Shown piece by piece: positions 1 through 13,096 of a stretch of 64,000 bases of DNA. Below the pieces are notes generated by a model that saw only the letters and a list, made by a program, of their open reading frames with translations, was not told where the DNA came from and searched no databases. The stretch's first letter is position 1, and the number at the start of each line of letters is the position of its first letter. A program made the position numbers and the translations under genes. Where the stretch lies: contig NW_027331376.1 in the NCBI RefSeq assembly GCF_022965805.1, positions 1 to 64,000 on the forward strand, given 5' to 3'. This DNA comes from Primulina eburnea. Its lineage: Eukaryota > Streptophyta > Magnoliopsida > Lamiales > Gesneriaceae.

Positions 1-1800
1 GGACTAAGAAGGGGAGGGATTCTATTTATGGATTACTTTATGGGCTAAACTTTGCACAATAAAGTTGTAATCTACTACTTGTCATCCTCAAACGGATGGA
101 CAAACTGAGTTGCTAAATAGAACTTTGGGAACCCTTTAGCGGCTGCTATGCCTAAAAGAAACTTGGATTGACAGTCTATTGGACTTATTTGGGGTTGCCT
201 AGGACCTAAGAAGGGGAGGGATTCTATGTTCTGGATACTTTATATAGGCGCTAAAAACTTTGCACAATACGTTGTAATCTACTACTGTCATCCTCAACAC
301 GATGGACAAACTGAAGTTGTTCCAATAGAAATTGGGGAACACTTTTGGTGTCTATTCTTAAACGAACTGGATTGCACATTTTATGGACTTTATTTGGGGG
401 TTGCCTAGGCTAAAAAGGGAAAGGATTCTATTTAGTGGATTACTTATGCGCTAAACGTGCACAATAAAGTTGTATCTACTACTTGTCCTCCTCAAACGGA
501 TGACAAACTGAAGTTGTAAATAGAACTTTGGGAACACTTTGCGTGCTATCTTAAAAGAACTTGGATTGACATTTCTATGGACTTTATTCTTGGGGTGCCT
601 AGGACTAAGAAGGGGACGGGATTCTATTTATGGATTACTTTTATGGGCTAAATTTGCACAATAAAGTTGTAATCTACTACTTGTCATCCTCAAACGGATG
701 GACAAACCGAAGTTGTAAATAGAACTTTGGGAACACTTTTGCGTGCTATTCTTAAAAAGAACTTGGCTTGCATTTCTATGGACTTTATTTTGGGTTGCCT
801 AGGACTAAGAAGGGGAGGGATTCTATTTATGGATTACTTTATGGACTAAACTTTGCACAATAAAGTTGTAATCTACTACTTGTCATCCTCAAACGGATGG
901 ACAAACTGAAGTTGTAAATAGAACTTTGGGAACACTTTTGCGTGCTATTCTTAAAAGAACTTGGATTGACATTTCTATGGACTTTATTTTGGGGTTGCCT
1001 AGGACTAAGAAGGGGAGGGATTCTATTTATGGATTACTTTATGGGCTAAACTTTGCACAATAAAGTTGTAATCTACTACTTGTCATCCTCAAACGGATGG
1101 ACAAACTGAAGTTGTAAATAGAACTTTGGGAACAACTTTTGCGTGCTATTCTTAAAAGAACTTGGATTGACATTTCTATGGACTTTATTTTGGGGTTGCC
1201 TAGGACTAAGAAGGGGAGGGATTCTATTTTGGATTACTTTATGGGCTAAACTTTGCACAATAAGTTTGTAATCTACTACTTGTCATCCTCAAACGGATGG
1301 ACAAACTGAAGTTGTAAATAAACTTTGGGAACACTTTTGCAGTGCTATTCTTAAAAAGAACTTGGATTGACAATTTTATGGACTTTATTTTGGGGTTGCC
1401 TAGGACTAAGAAGGGGAGGGATTCTATTTATGGATTACTTTATGCGCTAAACTTTGCACAATAAAGTTGTAATCTACTACTTGTCATCCTCAAACGGATG
1501 GACAAACTGAAGTTGTAAATAGAACTTTGGAAACACTTTTGCGTGCTATTCTTAAAAAGAACTTGGATTGACATTTCTAATGGACTTTATTTTGGGGTTG
1601 CCTAGGACTAAGAAGGGGAGGGATTCTATTTATGGATTACTTTATGGCTAAACTTTGCACAATAAAGTTGTAATCTACTACTTGTCATCCTCAAACGGAT
1701 GGACAAACTGAAGTTGTAAATAGAACTTTGAGAACACGTTTGCGTGCTATTCTTAAAAGAACTTGGATTGACATTTCTATGGACTTTATTTTGGGGTTGC

Positions 1801-2000
1801 CTAGGACTAAGAAGGGGAGGGATTCTATTTATGGATTACTTTATGGGCTAAACTTTGCACAATAAAGTTGTAATCTACTACTTGTCATCCTCAAACGGAT
1901 GGACAAACTGAAGTTGTAAATAGAACTTTGGGAACACTTTTGCGTGCTATTCTTAAAAGAACTTGGATTGACATTTCTATGGACTTTATTTTGGGGTTGC
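1801..2000 (+). repeat. Representative class A satellite monomer (200 bp)
   Basis: This is a clean, typical monomer with phase set at CTAGGACTAAG. The adjacent copies at 2001-2200 and 2201-2400 match it almost perfectly. It contains the 3' half of the first-Asp block, then the whole catalytic-Glu block, then the 5' half of the next first-Asp block. A length of 200 is not a multiple of three, so any frame shifts at each monomer and meets stops. One such stop is the TAA just after the AATAAAG landmark. Confidence 0.95.
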
Positions 2001-2030
2001 CTAGGACTAAGAAGGGGAGGGATTCTATTT
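1964..2030 (+). repeat. First-Asp integrase block within the monomer
   Basis: Starting at 1964 the frame reads [22 protein letters not shown]. This corresponds to the start of the Ty3/gypsy integrase catalytic core, where the Asp of MDF is the first residue of the DDE triad. The gypsy element in this window has MDFVTGLPRVRRGFNSI at the same place. The match is clear at family level but not close enough for that element to be the donor. The block is about 67 bp and ends at TATTT, where the sequence switches to the next block in another frame. Confidence 0.88.
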
Positions 2031-2162
2031 ATGGATTACTTTATGGGCTAAACTTTGCACAATAAAGTTGTAATCTACTACTTGTCATCCTCAAACGGAT
2101 GGACAAACTGAAGTTGTAAATAGAACTTTGGGAACACTTTTGCGTGCTATTCTTAAAAGAAC
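2028..2162 (+). repeat. Catalytic-Glu integrase block within the monomer
   Basis: In a frame offset from the first-Asp block, this segment reads approximately (F)W-I-T-L-W-A-K-L, a short damaged stretch with TAA, then [19 protein letters not shown] and LLRAILK(KN). In Ty3/gypsy integrases this is the stretch after the second catalytic Asp, running through the catalytic Glu (GQTE) into the following helix. The resident gypsy element has TAYHPQSDGQSERVIQILE here. The roughly 45-codon block is nearly intact apart from the TAA. The intervening core with the middle Asp is absent from every monomer I read. Confidence 0.88.
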
Positions 2163-3944
2163 TTGGATTGACATTTCTATGGACTTTATTTTGGGGTTGC
2201 CTTGGACTAAGAAGGGGAGGGATTCTATTTATGGATTACTTTATGGGCTAAACTTTGCACAATAAAGTTGTAATCTACTACTTGTCATCCTCAAACGGAT
2301 GGACAAACTGAAGTTGTAAATAGAACTTTGGGAACACTTTTGCGTGCTATTCTTAAAAGAACTTGGATTGACATTTCTATGGACTTTATTTTGGGGTTGC
2401 CTAGGACTAAGAAGGGGGAGGGATTCTATTTATGGATTACTTTATGGGCTAAACTTTGCACAATAAAGTTGTAATCTACTACTTGTCATCCTCAAACGGA
2501 TGGACAAACTGAAGTTGTAAATAGAACTTTGGGAACACTTTTGCGTGCTATTCTTAAAAGAACTTGGATTGACATTTCTATGGACTTTATTTTGGGGTTG
2601 CCTAGGACTAAGAAGGGGAGGGATTCTATTTATGGATTACTTTATGGGCTAAACTTTGCACAATAAAGTTGTAATCTACTACTTGTCATCCTCAAACGGA
2701 TGGACAAACTGAAGTTGTAAATAGAACTTTGGGAACACTTTTGCGTGCTATTCTTAAAAGAACTTGGATTGACATTTCTATGGACTTTATTTTGGGGTTG
2801 CCTAGGACTAAGAAGGGGAGGGATTCTATTTATGGATTACTTTATGGGCTAAACTTTGCACAATAAAGTTGTAATCTACTACTTGTCATCCTCAAACGGA
2901 TGGACAAACTGAAGTTGTAAATAGAACTTTGGGAACACTTTTGCGTGCTATTCTTAAAAGAACTTGGATTGACATTTCTATGGACTTTATTTTGGGGTTG
3001 CCTAGGACTAAGAAGGGGAGGGATTCTATTTATGGATTACTTTATGGGCTAAACTTTGCACAATAAAGTTGTAATCTACTACTTGTCATCCTCAAACGAT
3101 GGACAAACTGAAGTTGTAAATAGAACTTTGGGAACACTTTTGCGTGCTATTCTTAAAAGAACTTGGATTGACATTTCTATGGACTTTATTTTGGGGTTGC
3201 CTTGGACTAAGAAGGGGAGGGATTCTATTTATGGATTACTTTATGGGCTAAACTTTGCACAATAAAGTTGTAATCTACTACTTGTCATCCTCAAACGGAT
3301 GGACAAACTGAAGTTGTAAATAGAACTTTGGGAACACTTTTGCGTGCTATTCTTAAAAGAACTTGGATTGACATTTCTATGGACTTTATTTTGGGGTTGC
3401 CTAGGACTAAGAAGGGGAGGGATTCTATTTATGGATTACTTTATGGGCTAAACTTTGCACAATAAAGTTGTAATCTACTACTTGTCATCCTCAAACGGAT
3501 GGACAAACTGAAGTTGTAAATAGAACTTTGGGAACACTTTTGCGTGCTATTCTTAAAAGAACTTGGATTGACATTTCTATGGACTTTATTTTGGGGTTGC
3601 CTAGGACTAAGAAGGGGAGGGATTCTATTTATGGATTACTTTATGGGCTAAACTTTGCACAATAAAGTTGTAATCTACTACTTGTCATCCTCAAACGGAT
3701 GGACAAACTGAAGTTGTAAATAGAACTTTGGGAACACTTTTGCGTGCTATTCTTAAAAGAACTTGGATTGACATTTCTATGGACTTTATTTTGGGGTTGC
3801 CTAGGACTAAGAAGGGGAGGGATTCTATTTATGGATTACTTTATGGGCTAAACTTTGCACAATAAAGTTGTAATCTACTACTTGTCATCCTCAAACGGAT
3901 GGACAAACTGAAGTTGTAAATAGAACTTTGGGAACACTTTTGCG

Positions 3945-4215
3945 TGCTATTCTAAAAAGAACTTGATTGACATTTCTATGACTTTATTTTTGGGGTTGCT
4001 AGGACTAAGAAGGGAGGGATTCTATTTCTATGGATTACTTTATGGTCAACTTGCACAATAAAGTTGGGTACACTTGCATCTAGGCTTAAAAGAAAACTTG
4101 TAAATAGGGGAGGGTGAATTCTTAAGATTACTTGGATTACTTGTCAATTTATTTTGTTGCCTAACTTAAGAAGGGAGGCATTTTATTTATGGATTTATGG
4201 GCTAACTTTGCACAA
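3945..4215 (+). repeat. Degenerate patch inside the satellite
   Basis: Around 3945-4215 the monomer rhythm breaks down. Landmarks are scrambled or lost, for example GGGTACACTTGCATCTAGG followed by a poorly matching stretch near 4100-4150. Single-base indels are frequent. Clean monomers resume at about 4215. It could be an old decayed island, a junction between two amplified domains, or locally poor consensus sequence. Confidence 0.7.
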
Positions 4216-6412
4216 TAAGTTGTAATCTACTACTTGTCATCCTCAAACGGATGGACAAACTGAAGTTGTAAATAGAACTTTGGAACAACTTTTGCGTGCT
4301 ATTTCTTAAAAGAACTTGGATTGACATTTTCTATGGACTTTATTTTGGGGTTGCCTAGGACTAAGAAGGGGAGGGATTCTATTTATGGATTACTTTATGG
4401 GCTAAACTTTGCACAATAAAGTTGTAATCTACTACTTGTCATCCTCAAACGTATGGACAAACTGAAGTTGTAAATAGAACTTTGGGAACACTTTTGCGTG
4501 CTATTCTTAAAAGAACTTGGATTGACATTTCTATGGACTTTATTTTGGGGTTGCCTAGGACTAAGAAGGGGAGGGATTCTATTTATGGATTACTTTATGG
4601 GCTAAACTTTGCACAATAAAGTTGTAATCTACTACTTGTCATCCTCAAACGAATGGACAAACAGAAGTTGTAAATAGAACTTTGGGAACACTTTTGCGTG
4701 CTATTCTTAAAAAGAACTTGGATTGACATTTCTATGGACTTTATTTTGGGGTTGCCTAGGACTAAGAAGGGGAGGGATTCTATTTATGGATTACTTTATG
4801 GGCTAAACTTTGCACAATAAAGTTGTAATCTACTACTTGTCATCCTCAAACGGATGGACAAACTGATGTTGTAAATAGAACTTTGGGAACACTTTTGCGT
4901 GCTATTCTTAAAAGAACTTGGATTGACATTTCTATGGACTTTATTTTGGGGTTGCCTAGGACTAAGAAGGGGAGGGATTATATTTATGGATTACTTTATG
5001 GGCTAAACTTTGCACAATAAAGTTGTAATCTACTACTTGTCATCCTCAAACGAATGGACAAACTGAAGTTGTAAATAGAACTTTGGGAACACTTTTGCGT
5101 GCTATTCTTAAAAGAACTTGGATTGACATTTCTATGGACTTTATTTTGGGGTTGCCTAGGACTAAGAAGGGGAGGGATTCTATTTATGGATTACTTTATG
5201 GGCTAAACTTTGCACAATAAAGTTGTAATCTACTACTTGTCATCCTCAAACGGATGGACAAACTGAAGTTGTAAATAGAACTTTGGGAACACTTTTGCGT
5301 GCTATTCTTAAAAGAACTTGGATTGACATTTCTATGGACTTTATTTTGGGGTTGCCTAGGACTAAGAAGGGGAGGGATTCTATTTATGGATTACTTTATG
5401 CGCTAAACTTTGCACAATAAAGTTGTAATCTACTACTTGTCATCCTCAAACGGATGGACAAACTGAAGTTGTAAATAGAACTTTGGGAACACTTTTGCAT
5501 GCTATTCTTAAAAGAACTTGGATTGACATTTCTATTGAATTTATTTTGGGGTTGCCTAGGACTAAGAAGGGGAGGGATTCTATTTATGGATTACTTTAGG
5601 GGCTAAAATTTGCACAATAAAGTTGTAATCTACTACTTGTCATCCTCAAACGGATGGACAAACAGAAGTTGTAAATAGAACTTTGGGAACACTTTTGCGT
5701 GCTATTCTTAAAAGAACTTGGATTGACATTTCTATGGACTTTATTTTGGGGTTGCCTTGGACTAAGAAGGGGAGGGATTATATTTATGGATTACTTTATG
5801 GGCTAAACTTTGCACAATAAAGTTGTAATCTACTACTTGTCATCCTCAAACGGATGGACAAACTGAAGTTGTAAATAGAACTTTGGGAACACTTTTGCGT
5901 GCTATTCTTAAAAGAACTTGGATTGACATTTCTATGGACTTTATTTTGGGGTTGCCTAGGACTAAGAAGGGGAGAGATTCTATTTATGGATTACTTTATG
6001 GGCTAAACTTTGCACAATAAAGTTGTAATCTACTACTTGTCATCCTCAAACGGATGGACAAACTGAAGTTGTAAATAGAACTTTGGGAACACTTTTGCGT
6101 GCTATTCTTAAAAGAACTTGGATTGACATTTCTATGGACTTTATTTTGGGGTTGTCTAGGACTAAGAAGGGGAGGGATTCTATTTATGGATTACTTTATG
6201 GGCTAAACTTTGCACAATAAAGTTGTAATCTACTACTTGTCATCCTCAAACGGATGGACAAACTGAAGTTGTAAATAGAACTTTGGAACACTTTTGCGTG
6301 CTATTCTTAAAAAGAACTTGGATTGACATTTCTATGGACTTTATTTTGGGGTTGCCTTGGACTAAGAAGGGGAGGGATTATATTTATGGATTACTTTATG
6401 GGCTAAACTTTG

Positions 6413-9400
6413 CACATAAAGTTGTAATCTACAACTTGTCATCCTCAAACGGATGGACAAACTGAAGTTGTCAATAGAACTTTTAGGTACACTTTTGCGT
6501 GCTATTCTTAAAAAGAACTTGGAATGACATTTCTATGTACTTTATTTTGGGGTTGCCTAGGACTAAGAAGGGGAGGGATTCTATTTTTGGATTACTTTAT
6601 GGGCTAAACTTTGCACAATAAACTTTGGGTACACTTTCGCGTGCTATTCTTAAAAGAACTTGGATTGACATTTCTATGGAATTTATTTTGGGGTTGCCTA
6701 GGACTAAGAAGGGGAAGGATTATATTTATGGATTACTTTCTGGGCTAAACTTGGCACAATATTGTTGTATCTACTATAAGAAGGGGAGGGATTATATTTA
6801 TGGATTACTTTATGGGCTAAACTTTGCACAATAAAGTTGTAATCTACTACTTGTCATCCTCAAACGGATGGACAAACTGAAGTTGTAAATAGAACTTTGG
6901 GAACACTTTTGCGTGCTATTCTTAAAAGAACTTGGATTGACATTTCTATGATTTATTTGGGGTTGCCTAGGACTAAGAAGGGAAGGATTATATTTATGGA
7001 TTACTTTATGGGCCAAACTTGGCACAATATTTTTGTATCTTCTATAAGAAGGGGAGGGATTATATTTATGGATTACTTTATGGCTAAACTTTGCACAATA
7101 AAGTTGTAATCTACTACTTGTCATCCTCAAACGGATGGACAAACTGAAGTTGTAAATAGAACTTTGGGAACACTTTTGCGTGCTATTCTTAAAAGAACTT
7201 GGATTGACAATTCTATGGACTTTATTTTGGGTTGCCTAGGACTAAGAAGGGGAGGGATTCTATTTATGGATTACTTTATGGGCTTAACTTTGCACAATAA
7301 AGTTGTAATCTACTACTTGTCATCCTCAAACGGATGGACAAACTGAAGTTGTAAATAGAACTTTGGGAACACTTTTGCGTGCTATTCTTAAAAGAACTTG
7401 GATTGACATTTCTATGGACTTTATTTTGGGGTTGCCTAGGACTAAGAAGGGGAGGGATTCTATTTATGGATTACTTTATGGGCTAAACTTTGCACAATAA
7501 AGTTGTAATCTACTACTTGTCATCCTCAAACGGATGGACAAACAGAAGTTGTAAATAGAACTTTGGGAACACTTTTGCGTGCTATTCTTAAAAGCACTTG
7601 GATTGACATTTCTATGGACTTTATTTTGAGGTTGCCTTAGACTAAGAGGGGAGGGATTATATTTATGGATTACTTTATGGGCTAAACTTTGCACAATAAA
7701 GTTGTAATCTACTACTTGTCATCCTCAACGGATGGACAAACTGAAGTTGTAATAGAACTTTGGGAACACTTTTGCGTGCTATTCTTAAAAGAACTTGGAT
7801 TGACATTTCTATGGACTTTATTTTGGGTTGCCTAGGACTAAGAAGGGGAGGGATTCTATTTATGGATTACTTTATGGGCTAAAATTTGCACAATAAAGTT
7901 GTAATCTACTACTTGTCATCCTCAAACGGATGGACAAACTGAGTTGTAAATAGAACTTTGGGAACACTTTTGCGTGCTATTCTTAAAAGAACTTGGATGA
8001 CATTTCTATGGACTTTATTTGGGGTTGCGTAGGACTAAGAAGGGGAGGGATTCTATTTATGGATTACTTTATGGGCTAAACTTGCACAATAAAGTTGTAA
8101 TCTACTACTTGTCATCCTCAAACGGAATGGACAAAACTGAAGTTGTAAATAGAACTTTGGGAACACTTTTGCGTGCTATTCTTAAAAGAACTTGGATTGA
8201 CATTTCTATTGACTTTATTTTGGTGTTGCCTTGACTAAGAAGGGGAGGGATTATATTTATGGGCTAAACTTTGCACATAAAGTTCTAATCTACAACTTGT
8301 CATCCTCAAACGGATGGACAAGCTGAAGTTGTCAATAGAACTTTTGGGTACACTTTGCGTGCTATTGTTAAAAAGAACTTGGAATGACATTTCTATTACT
8401 TTATTTTGGGGTTGCCTAGGACTAAGAAGGGGAGAGATTCTATTTTTGGATTACTTTATGGCTAAAACTTTGCACAATAAACTTTGGGTACACTTTCGCG
8501 TGCTATTCTTAAAAGAACTTGGATTGACATTTCTATGGACTTTATTTTGGGGTTGCCTAGGACTAAGTATCTACTATAAGAAGAGGAGGGATTATATTTA
8601 TGGATTACTTTATGGGCTAAACTTTGCACAATAAAGTTGTAATCTACTACTTGCCATCCTCAAACGGATGGATAAACTGAAGTTGTAAATAGAACTTTGG
8701 GAACACTTTTGCGTGCTATTCTTAAAGAACTTGGATTGACATTTCTATGGACTTTATTTTGGGTTGCCTAGGACTTAGAAGGGGAGGGATTCTATTTATG
8801 GATTACTTTATGGGCTAAACTTTGCACAATAAAGTTGTAATCTACTACTTGTCATCCTCAAACGGATGGACAAACAGAAGTTGTAATAGAACTTTGGGAA
8901 CACTTTGCGTGCTATTCTTAAAAAGAACTTGGATTGACATTCTATGGACTTTATTTTGGGGTTGCCTTGGACTAAGAAGGGAGGGATTATATTTTTGGAT
9001 TACTTTATGGGCTAAACTTTGCACAATAAAGTTGTAATCTACTACTTGTCATCCTCAAACGGATGGACAAACAGAAGTTGTAAATAGAACTTTGGGAACA
9101 CTTTTGCGTGCTATTCTTAAAAAGACTTGGATTGACATTTCTATGGACTTTATTTTGGGTTGCCTTGGACTAAGAAGGGGAGGGATTATATTTATGGATT
9201 ACTTTATGGGCTAAACTTTGCACAATAAAGTTGTAATCTACTACTGTCATCCTCAAACGGATGGACAAACTGAAGTTGTAAATAGAACTTTGGGAACACT
9301 TTTGCGTGCTATTCTTAAAAGAACTTGGATTGACATTTCTATGGACTTTATTTTGGGGTTGCCTAGGACTAAGAAGGGGAGAGATTCTATTTATGGATTA

Positions 9401-12400
9401 CTTTATGGGCTAAACTTTGCACAATAAAGTTGTAATCTACTACTTTGTCATCCTCAAACGGATGGACAAACTGAAGTTGTAAATAGAACTTTGGGAACAC
9501 TTTTGCGTGCTATTCTTAAAGAACTTGGATTGACATTTCTATGGACTTTATTTTGGGGTTGTCTAGGACTAAGAAGGGGAGAGATTCTATTTATGGATTA
9601 CTTTATGGGCTAAACTTTGCACAATAAAGTTGTAATCTACTACTTGTCATCCTCAAACGGATGGAAAAACTGAAGTTGTAAATAGAACTTTGGAACACTT
9701 TTGCGTGCTATTCTTAAAAAGAACTTGGATTGACATTTCTATGGACTTTATTTTGGGGTTGCCTTGGACTAAGAAGGGGAGGGATTATATTTATGGATTA
9801 CTTTATGGCTAAACTTTGCACATAAAGTTGTAATCTACAACTTGTCATCCTCAAACGGATGGACAAACTGAAGTTGTCAATAGAACTTTTGGGTACACTT
9901 TTGCGTGCTATTCTTAAAAGAACTTGGAATGACATTTCTATGTACTTTATTTGGGGTTGCCTAGGACTAAGAAGGGGAGGGATTCTATTTTTGGATTACT
10001 TTATGGGCTAAACTTTGCACAATAAACTTTGGGTACACTCTATTCTTAAAAGAACTTGGATTGACATTTCTATGGAATTTATTTTGGGGTTGCCTAGGAC
10101 TAAGAAGGGGAAGGATTATATTTATGGATTACTTTATGGGCTAAACTTGGCACAATATTGTTGTATCTACTATAAGAAGGGGAGGGATTATATTTATGGA
10201 TTACTTTATGGGCTAAACTTTGCACAATAAAGTTGTAATCTACTACTTGTCATTCTCAACGGATGGACAAACTGAAGTTGTAAATAGAACTTTGGGAACA
10301 CTTTTGCGTGCTATTCTTAAAAGAACTTGGATTGACATTTCTATGGAATTTATTTTGGGGTTGCCTAGGACTAAGAAGGGGAAGGATTATATTTATGGAT
10401 TACTTTATGGGCCAAACTTGGCACAATATTTTTGTATCTACTATAAGAAGGGGAGGGATTATATTTATGGATTACTTTATGGGCTAAACTTTGCACAATA
10501 AAGTTGTAATCTACTACTTGTCATCCTCAAACGGATGGACAAACTGAAGTTGTAAATAGAACTTTGGGAACACTTTTGCGTGCTATTCTTAAAAGAACTT
10601 GGATTGACAATTCTATGGACTTTATTTTGGGGTTGCCTAGGACTAAGAAGGGGAGGGATTTTATTTATGGATTACTTTATGGGCTAAACTTTGCACAATA
10701 AAGTTGTAATCTACTACTTGTCATCCTCAAACGGATGGACAAACTGAAGTTGTAAATAGAACTTTGGGAACACTTTTGCGTGCTATTCTTAAAAGAACTT
10801 GGATTGACATTTCTATGGACTTTATTTTGGGGTTGCCTAGGACTAAGAAGGGAGGGATTCTATTTATGGATTACTTTATGGGCTAAACTTTGCACAATAA
10901 AGTTGTAATCTACTACTTGTCATCCTCAAACGGATGGACAAACAGAAGTTGTAAATAGAACTTTGGGAACACTTTTGCGTGCTATTCTTAAAAAGAACTT
11001 GGATTGACATTTCTATGGACTTTATTTTTGGGTTGCCTTAGACTAAGAAGGGGAGGGATTATATTTATGGATTACTTTATGGGCTAAACTTTGCACAATA
11101 AAGTTGTAATCTACTACTTGTCATCCTCAAACGGATGGACAAACTGAAGTTGTAAATAGAACTTTGGGAACACTTTTGCGTGCTATTCTTAAAAGAACTT
11201 GGATTGACATTTCTATGGACTTTATTTTGGGGTTGCCTAGGACTAAGAAGGGGAGGGATTCTATTTATGGATTACTTTATGGGCTAAAATTTGCACAATA
11301 AAGTTGTAATCTACTACTTGTCATCCTCAAACGGATGGACAAACTGAAGTTGTAAATAGAACTTTGGGAACACTTTTGCGTGCTATTCTTAAAAGAACTT
11401 GGATTGACATTTCTATGGACTTTATTTTGGGGTTGCGTAGGACTAAGAAGGGGAGGGATTCTATTTATGGATTACTTATGGGCTAAACTTTGCACAATAA
11501 AGTTGTAATCTACTACTTGTCATCCTCAAACGGATGGACAAACTGAAGTTGTAAATAGAACTTTGGGAACACTTTTGCGTGCTATTCTTAAAAAGAACTT
11601 GGATTGACATTTCTATTGACTTTATTTTGGTGTTGCCTTGGACTAAGAAGGGGAGGGATTATATTTATGGGCTAAACTTTGCACATAAAGTTCTAATCTA
11701 CAACTTGTCATCCTCAAACGGATGGACAAGCTGAAGTTGTCAATAGAACTTTTGGGTACACTTTTGCGTGCTATTCTTAAAAAGAACTTGGAATGACATT
11801 TCTATGTACTTTATTTTGGGGTTGCCTAGGACTAAGAAGGGGAGAGATTCTATTTTTGGATTACTTTATGGGCTAAACTTTGCACAATAAACTTTGGGTA
11901 CACTTTCGCGTGCTATTCTTAAAAGAACTTGGATTGACATTTCTATGGACTTTATTTTGGGGTTGCCTAGGACTAAGAAGGGGAAGGATTATATTTATGG
12001 ATTACTTTATGGGCTAAACATGGCACAATATTGTTGTATCTACTATAAGAAGAGGAGGGATTATATTTATGGATTACTTTATGGGCTAAACTTTGCACAA
12101 TAAAGTTGTAATCTACTACTTGCCATCCTCAAACGGATGGATAAACTGAAGTTGTAAATAGAACTTTGGGAACACTTTTGCGTGCTATTCTTAAAAGAAC
12201 TTGGATTGACATTTCTATGGACTTTATTTTGGGGTTGCCTAGGACTTAGAAGGGGAGGGATTCTATTTATGGATTACTTTATGGGCTAAACTTTGCACAA
12301 TAAAGTTGTAATCTACTACTTGTCATCCTCAAACGGATGGACAAACAGAAGTTGTAAATAGAACTTTGGGAACACTTTTGCGTGCTATTCTTAAAAAGAA

Positions 12401-13096
12401 CTTGGATTGACATTTCTATGGACTTTATTTTGGGGTTGCCTTGGACTAAGAAGGGGAGGGATTATATTTTTGGATTACTTTATGGGCTAAACTTTGCACA
12501 ATAAAGTTGTAATCTACTACTTGTCATCCTCAAACGGATGGACAAACTGAAGTTGTAAATAGAACTTTGGGAACACTTTTGCGTGCTATTCTTAAAAGAA
12601 CTTGGATTGACATTTCTATGGACTTTATTTTGGGGTTGCCTAGGACTAAGAAGGGGAGGGATTCTATTTATGGATTACTTTATGGGCTAAACTTTGCACA
12701 ATAAAGTTGTAATCTACTACTTGTCATCCTCAAACGGATGGACAAACTGAAGTTGTAAATAGAACTTTGGAAAGACTTTTGCGTGCTATTCTTAAAAGAA
12801 CTTGGATTGACATTTCTATGGACTTTATTTTGGGGTTGCCTAGGACTAAAAAGGGGAGGGATTCTATTTATGGATTACTTTATGGCTAAACTTTGCACAA
12901 TAAAGTTGTAATCTACTACTTGTCATCCTCAAACGGATGGACAAACTGAAGTTGTAAATAGAACTTTGGGAACACTTTTGCGTGCTATTCTTAAAAAGAA
13001 CTTGGATTGACATTTCTATGGACTTTATTTTGGGGTTGCCTTGGACTAAGAAGGGGAGGGATTATATTTATGGATTACTTTATGGGCTAAACTTTG
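6413..13096 (+). repeat. Tandem duplication of a ~3.4-kb satellite segment
   Basis: Rare variants recur at a constant offset. The CACATAAAG variant is at 6413 and 9819 (offset 3406). The CACATAAAGTTCTAATC variant is at 8274 and 11682 (offset 3408). The odd TCTATTGAC variant recurs at about 8205 and 11612. The offset grows to about 3469 by 8651/12120 because the first copy has lost about 60 bp near 8570. Both copies contain truncated monomers with the same junctions. The first copy has many more single-base deletions than the second. Confidence 0.8.
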
